From contig CAJUMC010000001.1 in assembly GCA_910587085.1 (NCBI GenBank), positions 1-64,000 of the forward strand: a stretch of DNA of 64,000 nucleotides, written 5' to 3'. Origin of the DNA: an uncultured Lachnospiraceae bacterium (GTDB taxonomy: Bacteria > Bacillota > Clostridia > Lachnospirales > Lachnospiraceae). How positions within the stretch are numbered: position 1 is the first letter of the stretch; every line of letters begins with the position of its first letter. The notes under the pieces were generated by a model. The model made no database searches. It saw only the letters and a program-made list of their open reading frames with translations, and was not told where the DNA came from. Positions 8,073-15,346 of this stretch are shown one piece after another. The position numbers and the translations under genes are program-made.

Positions 8073-9344
8073 ACGGACGATTTTGAAAAACTGCTGGAGA
8101 CCGAGCGGATATCCGTCGAACGCTTTGTGAAATTCCGGATCGGTTGCAGCGCGGACGCAGATGACGTGCTGCAGGAAGTTTTCCTTACGGCTTATCTGAA
8201 GTTTCCTCAGCTGAAAAACAGGACTTCGTTTAAAGCCTGGCTTATCAGCATAGCCAGAAACAAATGCAGCGACTATTTCCGCCGGAAAGCCGGTCAAACC
8301 GAGCTGCCGATCGAAGAGCTGACAGAGAAGGAATGGCTGGACGGCAGACATGGTGTTTCGGAGGTATATGCGGTTCGGGATACCCTCAGCCTGCTCAAGG
8401 ACAGGGATAAGCAGATTCTTTATCTCTTTTTCTGGAAGGAGCTGTCTCAGGCTGAAATCGCAAAACAGCTGTGCATTCCTGTCGGAACAGTAAAAAGCAG
8501 GCTTCATACGGCAAAGCACAATTTTAAACATAAGTATCCGTATCGCGCCGCCTCATCGAAAGGAGAAAACAATATGAAAAGGCTGCCCGACATTATTCCC
8601 GAATACAAAATTGAAACAAGTCCTGAGGCACCGTTTGCGGTAAAATGGGAAGAACTTATGGGCTGGTTTCTCATTCCCCGGCTCGGCGAAACCCTTTCCT
8701 GGGGCATATATGACATGCCCTCGGGCACGAGAAGCCATGCATACGATATGAAGGTTACCGGCAGAGCAAGCGTTCACGGCATCGAGGGAGTGGAGCTCAC
8801 AGCAAGAGAAGCGCCGTACTCGGACAAAAAAGAAACGGTTGACCGTACCTTTGTCGCTCAGCTTACGGATACTCACTGCCGCTATCTTGCAGCGCTCCGG
8901 AACGACGGGGATATCAGAAACTATATCACTTTTCTTGACGGCGATGCGTTTACGCCCGTCTGGGGCTTCGGCGATGATAATATCGGAAACGAGATCCACC
9001 TGGCTCCAAAGGGCGATATTCAGAGAACCGGATCGCAAATAACAAGTGCCGATAAGGACTTTGTGCTGGATATTGCAGGGCGGTATGACATTACAATCAA
9101 CGGGAAGCACTACGATACCGTATGTGTAATGATTATCGAATCCCGCGGCTGCAATGTGATATCCGAACAGTTCCTGGATCAAAACGGCAGGACGATTCTC
9201 TGGCGCCGCTTCAACCGCGATGACTGGGCCGTAGACCGGTACGGGAAACGCTGGAGCGAACAGCTTCCGGATAATGACCGGCTGACTGTGAACGGTACGG
9301 TCTACGTACACTGGTACGATTGCATCACCGATTATATTATCTGA
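8073..9344 (+). CDS. ECF sigma factor with large C-terminal domain
   Basis: The reading frame encodes an ECF sigma factor (about residues 1-170). Region 2 has DADDVLQEVFLTAYLKFPQL and IARNKCSDYF; region 4 ends AEIAKQLCIPVGTVKSRLHT. A roughly 256-residue C-terminal domain starting MKRLPDIIPEYK and ending VHWYDCITDYII follows without a stop. I recall this layout in clostridial sigma-70 proteins; the extra domain is uncharacterised. GGAGG (8061-8065) is spaced 7 bases from ACG GAC GAT TTT GAA, where relatives appear to start MDDFE, so the start codon seems to be ACG rather than ATG. The next alternative, GTG 8127, would remove part of region 2. An internal AAAGGAG and ATG at 8574 could yield the C-terminal domain alone. 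Confidence 0.8.
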   Translation, partial: TDDFEKLLETERISVERFVKFRIGCSADADDVLQEVFLTAYLKFPQLKNRTSFKAWLISIARNKCSDYFRRKAGQTELPIEELTEKEWLDGRHGVSEVYAVRDTLSLLKDRDKQILYLFFWKELSQAEIAKQLCIPVGTVKSRLHTAKHNFKHKYPYRAASSKGENNMKRLPDIIPEYKIETSPEAPFAVKWEELMGWFLIPRLGETLSWGIYDMPSGTRSHAYDMKVTGRASVHGIEGVELTAREAPYSDKKETVDRTFVAQLTDTHCRYLAALRNDGDIRNYITFLDGDAFTPVWGFGDDNIGNEIHLAPKGDIQRTGSQITSADKDFVLDIAGRYDITINGKHYDTVCVMIIESRGCNVISEQFLDQNGRTILWRRFNRDDWAVDRYGKRWSEQLPDNDRLTVNGTVYVHWYDCITDYII

Positions 9345-9474
9345 AAATACTATGGGAAAACAGGCTTCTTCTCCGGATTATGCAAGGCAGATTTTGTCCC
9401 GGATACCGTTTCACGGATGGTGCAGACAGAAAATCGAAGGCCTTCTCTCTGCACTCCGGAAGAATACGGAAAAG

Positions 9475-9504
9475 AAAGCGGCGTGACACCGGTCACGCCG
9501 CTTT
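9475..9504. terminator. Bidirectional terminator between convergent genes
   Basis: AAAGCGGCGTGAC (9475-9487) and GTCACGCCGCTTT (9492-9504) form a 13-bp perfect stem with loop ACCG. T-rich tails exist in the plus direction (TCTTTTT), with TCTTTTCC on the minus strand. It serves the ECF sigma gene and the zinc-ribbon gene. Confidence 0.9.
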
Positions 9505-9517
9505 CTTTTTCTTCCGC

Positions 9518-10078
9518 CTACTCCAGCTCCTCCGCATCTGCGGTCTTGCTTTCGTCCTCCGCCTTCGTGCCGCACTCGTTGCAGAATTTTTTGCCCGGAG
9601 CCAGCTCCGCGCCGCAATTTGCGCAGTGCCTCTTCTCCTCCGGAGTTTCCTCCTCAACTTCGACAGCCTCCGCGTCAATGATTTCCTCAATCTTCGCACC
9701 GCATTCGCTGCAGAACTTCGCATCCCCCGGGTTGGCACAGCCGCACTCCTGGCAGATCACTTCGTTCTCCGAAGGAGCCTGGCTCTTTGCCGCTCTCTTC
9801 GCCGCGTTTGCCTCGCTGATCTTCCGAAGCGCCTCCTCCTTCTCCTGAGCCCTCGCGCTGTATTTGTCGATTGTCATGCAGATATTCACTGCATCCGGCG
9901 TAAGTACCTCACCGGCTTTATAAAGCTCGTAATAGATGGCGCCGAGCTTTGCCTCCTGCTCGACGATCCCCCTCTTTTCCTCTGCAATGCCCGCCTTCAG
10001 TCTGGAAGTCTCGATTACCTCGCTCGTCTTGTCGCTGGCTGCCTTCACAATATCCTGTACCTTTTCCAATACTGTCAT
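9518..10078 (-). CDS. Double zinc-ribbon coiled-coil protein
   Basis: This 186-residue cytoplasmic protein has an N-terminal helical or coiled-coil region (residues 1-110, e.g. KVQDIVKAASDKTSEVIETS). Two C-terminal zinc ribbons follow, CQECG-x9-FCSECG and CANCG-x9-FCNECG, separated by an acidic linker, with an acidic tail. Each ribbon carries two CxxC knuckles, so two Zn ions are expected. Proteins of this type are common in Firmicutes, but their targets are unknown. The start MTVLEKVQ (10078) follows GGAGGAATTT; a start 15 bases upstream lacks a site. Its promoter is probably TACAAT about 70 bases upstream. Function is not assigned. Confidence 0.8.
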   Translation of the reverse strand: MTVLEKVQDIVKAASDKTSEVIETSRLKAGIAEEKRGIVEQEAKLGAIYYELYKAGEVLTPDAVNICMTIDKYSARAQEKEEALRKISEANAAKRAAKSQAPSENEVICQECGCANPGDAKFCSECGAKIEEIIDAEAVEVEEETPEEKRHCANCGAELAPGKKFCNECGTKAEDESKTADAEELE

Positions 10079-10375
10079 AAATTCCTCCATTCCGCCGCAC
10101 GAAAAGCATCCGATTCCCGCCGGCATTATCTATTAATTTGTATCTATGGTCATTGTAGCAGATAACTGCGGCATTTTCATTAAAGAAAGCTTTGATTTTG
10201 ATTAAAATTATGTGAACTGAAGGAGGAAATCGTATTTTGGGCAATCCAGCATTTCCCTAGTCCTGTAACCGAATCTTAAGAATCATGACAAGAAAGTGAC
10301 TTAACTGCCTGCTATGCTGGTAGGGTCATCCCATTGTTCCGGCGGCGACGCCGGCTTTGAAAAGGAAGTTATGCT

Positions 10376-13246
10376 ATGAAAAAGAAACGAAGCTTTCATG
10401 TTGTCAGGTGCTTCACGCTCCTGGTTCTGGCACTGCTGCTCTCAGGCTTCGCTGTCTCTTCGCCGTCCGGCCTTCTTCAGACCGCCGGCGAAACCGGCAC
10501 ACAGGAAACCATTGATTTCCGGGTGCTTTCCACCAGCGATATCCACGGGCAGGTCACCGCCTACAATTACGAAACCGGCGAGGCCGACCCGAAAACAGGG
10601 CTGTCCAAGATCGCCACGCTCGTAAAAAAGGAGCGCTCCGCCGCCGGCAAGAACAACACTCTGCTGATTGACGCCGGAGATTCCTTTTACAGCTACTCGA
10701 CAAATTACATATATGATAACTACCCGGACGCAGTTCAGCCGATTTACCAGGCAATGAACCAGATGCGCTATGACTGCATCACTCTGGGGAATCATGATTT
10801 TGATCATCCATGGGATTATCTTTATGATCAGCTGGATCGCTCCGGCCTGCTTGAGCGCACCTTTGTGAGCAACGCCGTGTACACGGAGAGCGGCGAGCTG
10901 CCGTTCCGCTCCTCCGCGATCTTCACCCGGAAAATGAAGACCTCCGAGGGACGCACCGTGCAGGTAAAGGTAGGTGTCGTCGGCGCCACCTACACCGGCT
11001 TTTCCCAGCGCCGCTACCGCTATTCCGGATTCCTGGACGGACTGGATATCTACAAGACCGTCAAGACCGAATCCGAAGCTCTGAAGAAGCAGGGCGCCGA
11101 TATTGTCATCGCCTTTATCCACGGCGGCGTCGGGCTGCTCAGCGGCGCAAACACCACCAACCACGCCGGCTCGAGCATCGCAAAGCTTTCCACGGTGGAC
11201 GCGGTTGTGTGCTCCCATTCCCATGAAACCTTTCCGAGCACGGACGGTACCTTCGCCGGTATCTCGAACGTAAACGAGGAAAAGGGCACCGTATACGGCA
11301 AGCCGGTCGTGCAGGCAGGCAGTCATGCCGAGGCGCTCGGCGTAATCCGCCTGACCCTCTCGGTTTCCCCGAAGGGCAAAATCACGGTTGCCGATGCTTC
11401 CGCCTCCGTCCGCAGAGTGACCGCCTCCACCAAGGAGGACCCGGATATCGTTGATCTGTTCTCGCCGTACCAGCAGATTCTGGACAACGCGCTTGACCGT
11501 ACCGAATACCGGATCGCCGACGGCCTGACCTACACCAACGCGGACTGCTTTATCCAGGATTCCGCACTGTATCAGCTGATGAACAACGCAAAACTATACT
11601 ACGCCTCCGGCTATGTCGCGCAGTATGCGCCGGAATACAGCACCTGGCCGATGCTTGCCGTCACCGTCAACCGGCTCGACAGCAGGGCGCAGACCATCGA
11701 GCTCTCCGGCACGCTGACCGAGCAGGATATCTCCGCCCTTCTGGCAGAATCCAGCAGCGAACGCGCCAGCGGCTACGTTCACATCTACAAGCTGAGCGGC
11801 GAAAACCTTCTCGAATGGCTGGAATTCAACGCGAGCATTTACGGCACCGTCGGCACCGCACTTCCCGAGCTTCTTTCCGATTTTGCATCGAAAAACCCGG
11901 GAGTATCGTCCCTGCTGCGCGAACAGAATCTGAGGGACTGGAAGGAATTTTACTGCTTTGACGGTATTTCCTACGAAATTGATCTGTCCGTCGCACCGCG
12001 GTACAACTCCAAAGGCCGGCTCCTCAACTATACCAACCGGATCAAAAACCTGACCTGGCAGGGCAAGCCGGTCACAAAGGATATGAATTTCCTCATTACC
12101 ATGGACTCCGTAGAGACGCGGTACAAATTTATGCCGACCGACAGCGACACAATTTTCACAAGGTGGCTCTACACCACCAGTCATGATGTCCTGATGGATT
12201 ACATAAAGAAGCTTGCCTCCTTCGGCCCTCTGGCGGTCAGGGCAGACAACAACTGGAATCTTACCGTGCCGAAGGGTTATCAGTTTATCGCGGCTGTTCC
12301 GAAATATCATCATGACTATGTTTCCGCGCAGGACTGGTGCGTGAAAAAGGTGAAAAACGGCAGTCTTTACTACTATTATCTCGGTACGCCGGTGAAAAAA
12401 ACACAGTCGGTCAGCGCGGCCGTAGCTCCGCAGGTTATTGTTCCGACCAACCGCACCGTTCCGGTCCGGGTGTTTGCACATACCGCACCGAACGCCTCCA
12501 TTGAAGAAATTCTCGTTCTGTCCGGCAATGTACGCTCCACCGGAAATGAGCGCTGGGCCAGAGACGGAATGAAAGTGGAGGGCGATATGATCTACGTCTC
12601 GAAAAACGGCAGCTACAGCGTGCGTGTAACCGACTCGCGCGGCAAAATGGTCATTACGCATTTTGTAATTGACAACTACGATCCGGACGCGATGGAAACG
12701 CCGTTTGTCCAGCTTATGACCAACCGCCTCAGCGCCGTGCGGGGGACGGCTACTCCGTACTCCGAGATCCACGTCGCCATGCCGGACGGCACACTGCTGA
12801 CCGGCGACGTCGATGAAAACGGCAATTTTGATGTTTCGATCCCGATTCCGCGCGCTTATGATCTGTACACCATCTGGGCAACTTTCGGCAAACGCACGAG
12901 TCTGCCGGTGGAAATGACCGTTAAGAAAACCGGTGCAAACGTGCCGTCCGCGAATTCTTTCCAGGCAGGCGACACCGTGCTCACCGGCAAAACAGACCCT
13001 TACGTAACGCTTTCCCTGCGGCTCGGCACTTCGATCTATGTGGCAAAGGGCGAAAAGGAAGCCTACAAAAAATCGACGCTCTATCACTCCTCCCATGTGC
13101 TCAAGGAGACGGAGATCACCGTCGCTGAGGACGGAACGTTTGAAATCAAACTTCCGGTGGCGGCGGAATCCGGCCAGACCTGGCTGCTCTACGCCACCGA
13201 CCGAAACGGGAACGCGAGCCGGGCAGTTTACATTAATGTACCGTAA
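10376..13246 (+). CDS. Secreted 5'-nucleotidase/cyclic phosphodiesterase
   Basis: This 956-residue exported metallophosphoesterase is of the UshA/CpdB/YfkN type. A signal peptide (residues 1-28, TLLVLALLLSGFAVS) is followed by the dimetal core: STSDIHGQ (52-59), DAGDSF (about 99), GNHDFD, IAFIHGG, SHSHE and GSHAEALG. The C-terminal 5'-nucleotidase substrate domain comes next, and the last about 250 residues look like Ig-like beta domains. It probably removes phosphate from extracellular nucleotides. No LPXTG or lipobox is visible, so it may be released or bound through the C-terminal domains. The start follows AAGGAAG. The leader contains TTAAGA and TTAACT 25 bases apart and TATGCT, perhaps a phosphate-responsive promoter, but this is weak. 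Confidence 0.9.
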   Translation: MKKKRSFHVVRCFTLLVLALLLSGFAVSSPSGLLQTAGETGTQETIDFRVLSTSDIHGQVTAYNYETGEADPKTGLSKIATLVKKERSAAGKNNTLLIDAGDSFYSYSTNYIYDNYPDAVQPIYQAMNQMRYDCITLGNHDFDHPWDYLYDQLDRSGLLERTFVSNAVYTESGELPFRSSAIFTRKMKTSEGRTVQVKVGVVGATYTGFSQRRYRYSGFLDGLDIYKTVKTESEALKKQGADIVIAFIHGGVGLLSGANTTNHAGSSIAKLSTVDAVVCSHSHETFPSTDGTFAGISNVNEEKGTVYGKPVVQAGSHAEALGVIRLTLSVSPKGKITVADASASVRRVTASTKEDPDIVDLFSPYQQILDNALDRTEYRIADGLTYTNADCFIQDSALYQLMNNAKLYYASGYVAQYAPEYSTWPMLAVTVNRLDSRAQTIELSGTLTEQDISALLAESSSERASGYVHIYKLSGENLLEWLEFNASIYGTVGTALPELLSDFASKNPGVSSLLREQNLRDWKEFYCFDGISYEIDLSVAPRYNSKGRLLNYTNRIKNLTWQGKPVTKDMNFLITMDSVETRYKFMPTDSDTIFTRWLYTTSHDVLMDYIKKLASFGPLAVRADNNWNLTVPKGYQFIAAVPKYHHDYVSAQDWCVKKVKNGSLYYYYLGTPVKKTQSVSAAVAPQVIVPTNRTVPVRVFAHTAPNASIEEILVLSGNVRSTGNERWARDGMKVEGDMIYVSKNGSYSVRVTDSRGKMVITHFVIDNYDPDAMETPFVQLMTNRLSAVRGTATPYSEIHVAMPDGTLLTGDVDENGNFDVSIPIPRAYDLYTIWATFGKRTSLPVEMTVKKTGANVPSANSFQAGDTVLTGKTDPYVTLSLRLGTSIYVAKGEKEAYKKSTLYHSSHVLKETEITVAEDGTFEIKLPVAAESGQTWLLYATDRNGNASRAVYINVP

Positions 13247-13252
13247 ATAATA

Positions 13253-13304
13253 AAAATATCTGCCGCTTTTACAAATAAAATAATTGTGATGCGGCAGATA
13301 TTTT
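13253..13304 (+). terminator. Terminator after the nucleotidase gene
   Basis: AAAATATCTGCCGC (13253-13266) pairs with GCGGCAGATATTTT (13291-13304), a 14-bp perfect stem over a 24-base AT-rich loop. The stem base is A/T on both sides, so it can work for the convergent minus-strand gene as well. Confidence 0.85.
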
Positions 13305-13426
13305 AAATTTAAATTTATATGATGACAATATGTAATTTTTAAATGGTTATATTTGGAATATAGTATCTGAAAAATCAATTCCAAATTATCCTGGTTCCAC
13401 AGCCTGCCGGCAAGCAGAATTTCCTG

Positions 13427-14062
13427 CTATTTGACGTAAGCTTTTAATTCTTCCAGAAATTCCTTATATTCATCGTCAGACCAGAAAAATGTTAATTCCT
13501 CTTCGGTAAAATCTTCCGGTTTGTAACACATAAAATTTTCTCCGATATCATATCCAAACCTGCGCAGTACAGCTTCCGCAAATTCTCTGAAAAACATACC
13601 GATGCCGGTTATAACATTTCCATCTTCGACAACTCCTTTATGTATAAAGTTTTCTTTTTCTACAAACTCAAAAGTATCTGCCATCTGCATGAAATAACCC
13701 GAAGTAAACTGCTTGCCGCTGAGGATTCCTGCCTTGGACAATAAAATCGGAGAAGAAGAAACAGCCGCAAAAACAACTTTGGAATTCATTCCGCTCCTGA
13801 GAAAATCAATCAGCGCATCGTCAAACAGTGCGGGCAGCGGATTGATGGTTCCCGGCAAAATCACACAATCATAATCGGTTATCTTCGCTTCTGCTGTTGT
13901 TTTGGAAGGGATAATGCGCAAGCCTTCCTCACTTAGGTATTCCCTGTTTTCGCTTGCAATAAAATCAATCTTCTCGCCAAACCACACGGTCAGCGCAGAT
14001 GTGAGACATGTTATCTCCTGCAGGGAAAAGTTCGGATATAGCAGCACTGCAAATTTTCTCAT
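13427..14062 (-). CDS. DJ-1/PfpI-family protein lacking the catalytic Cys
   Basis: The 211-residue cytoplasmic protein has the class I glutaminase-like fold of DJ-1/PfpI: MRKFAVLLYPNFSLQE at the start, then DCVILPG and the nucleophile-elbow region AAVSSSPILLSKAGIL. In active members the elbow carries Cys three residues before the Pro; here that position is Ser102. The protein is therefore unlikely to act as a standard protease or deglycase and may be a sensor or a hydrolase with altered chemistry. The start follows AGAGGAAAA. It has no evident operon partner; the gene downstream is a polysaccharide gene read in another direction of use. Confidence 0.8.
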   Translation of the reverse strand: MRKFAVLLYPNFSLQEITCLTSALTVWFGEKIDFIASENREYLSEEGLRIIPSKTTAEAKITDYDCVILPGTINPLPALFDDALIDFLRSGMNSKVVFAAVSSSPILLSKAGILSGKQFTSGYFMQMADTFEFVEKENFIHKGVVEDGNVITGIGMFFREFAEAVLRRFGYDIGENFMCYKPEDFTEEELTFFWSDDEYKEFLEELKAYVK

Positions 14063-14138
14063 TCTGTTTTCCTCTAAATAATTTAATTTACTGCGTGGTC
14101 TGTACGCAGCCTGCGTACAGGCCGCGCAGTTCCTGCAG

Positions 14139-15266
14139 TCAGTTCTCTCCGAGCGCCCTTCTCAGATAGTTCCGTGATTCCTCCTGCCGGATGGCCAGCC
14201 GTTTCCACACCTCGGCATAATCCGGCATAAGCTCCGCTGCTGATTCCGGCAGTTCCTCCGGCGAAGAAATCAGATGCCGTTCCAGCCCCGCCTCCTGCAG
14301 CAGATTCTCCATGCGCTCCGGGTAAAGCTCATGCGGTATTGTGATAAAGTTTTTCCCGTAGACAATGGAAAAGACTGTGGCGTGAAACGAATTTGTAATA
14401 ACAAGCTCTGCCCCCTCCACCAAACCGAGAAATTCTTCCGGCCCTGCATCCGCAAAGCGGCCGAGTTCGTTCACATACAGCCTTTTCAGGCGGTTCTGCA
14501 CAACCGGCAGCCCTGTCTGCTCCGAAACCGGGACGACAATTTTCGCGACACGAGGATCTCTTCCGATCAGATGCACCAGAATATACGGCTTCCGGAACCG
14601 CGAAGGCTTTTTCAGGCGGTCAAAATCTTCCCGTTCAAGCAGCAGCGTAGGATCGAGCACAACGCTCACCGGCCGGTCCGTCAGCGGGGCAAGCAGCCGT
14701 TTCGCTGACTTCTCACGCACTCCTATGCTGGAATACTCCCTCAGATAGCGGCGGAAAAAATCTTTTTCCGCATTCATCAGCTCCCTTTTCCCGATGCTCG
14801 CAGCATAGGCAAGCTTCTTCTTCCCCGTCCCGTCAAACGCAAGAAAATACGCCGGCTTCATGCCCTTTGTAATGGTTCCGTTCCAGACCTGGTCGCTGCC
14901 GGTAATCAGTACATCGTAGGCGTCTCCCGCCCTTTCCTCCTTCAGCTGCCGGAATGAGCCGTACACCCTTGTTGTATTCATCACCCCGCCGATGAAATGC
15001 TCAAATTTTGCAGCCTTCCGGATGCGGGGCCCCTGCGTCAGCCGGAATTTCAGCCGTCTCACGCCGTTGTAGCACGCGTTCAGCACGTTGTTTCCGTACT
15101 TATTTCTTTTCTGAAACAGCCGGTACACATTGTCAATCTCCGGAATCCGGTAATTGATAATCTCTGCCTCATGCCCCTCCTTCTCCAGAAAGCGTTGCAG
15201 CGACCATGCCTGCAGGACACAGCCGTAATTGTAAGCGGAATTGATTGTCATAATCCCTATCTTCAT
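14139..15266 (-). CDS. Polysaccharide pyruvyltransferase-family protein
   Basis: The 375-residue protein matches the PS_pyruv_trans family (pfam04230). It starts MKIGIMTINSAYNYGCVLQA, has the mid-protein ITGSDQVWN motif, and near the C terminus VITNSFHATVFSIVYGKNF, which is the conserved histidine-containing motif. Family members add pyruvate ketals to sugars of exopolysaccharides or secondary cell wall polymers, using phosphoenolpyruvate; others of this fold act on glycan precursors without proven pyruvyl transfer. It lies 80 bases downstream of the large glycerophosphotransferase/glycosyltransferase gene, which suggests a shared cell-surface glycan pathway. The start follows GGAGGAATCC. Confidence 0.9.
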   Translation of the reverse strand: MKIGIMTINSAYNYGCVLQAWSLQRFLEKEGHEAEIINYRIPEIDNVYRLFQKRNKYGNNVLNACYNGVRRLKFRLTQGPRIRKAAKFEHFIGGVMNTTRVYGSFRQLKEERAGDAYDVLITGSDQVWNGTITKGMKPAYFLAFDGTGKKKLAYAASIGKRELMNAEKDFFRRYLREYSSIGVREKSAKRLLAPLTDRPVSVVLDPTLLLEREDFDRLKKPSRFRKPYILVHLIGRDPRVAKIVVPVSEQTGLPVVQNRLKRLYVNELGRFADAGPEEFLGLVEGAELVITNSFHATVFSIVYGKNFITIPHELYPERMENLLQEAGLERHLISSPEELPESAAELMPDYAEVWKRLAIRQEESRNYLRRALGEN

Positions 15267-15346
15267 GGATTCCTCCTTATCCCTCTCTGCCGTAGCGCGC
15301 CCTTATCAATACGCACGGTATCCGTTTTCCTGCCGGGCGCTTCCCG

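Noticed and set aside
11594..13384. A 596-codon minus-strand frame over the nucleotidase gene
   Set aside because: Antisense shadow; the signal peptide and metal motifs are on the plus strand.
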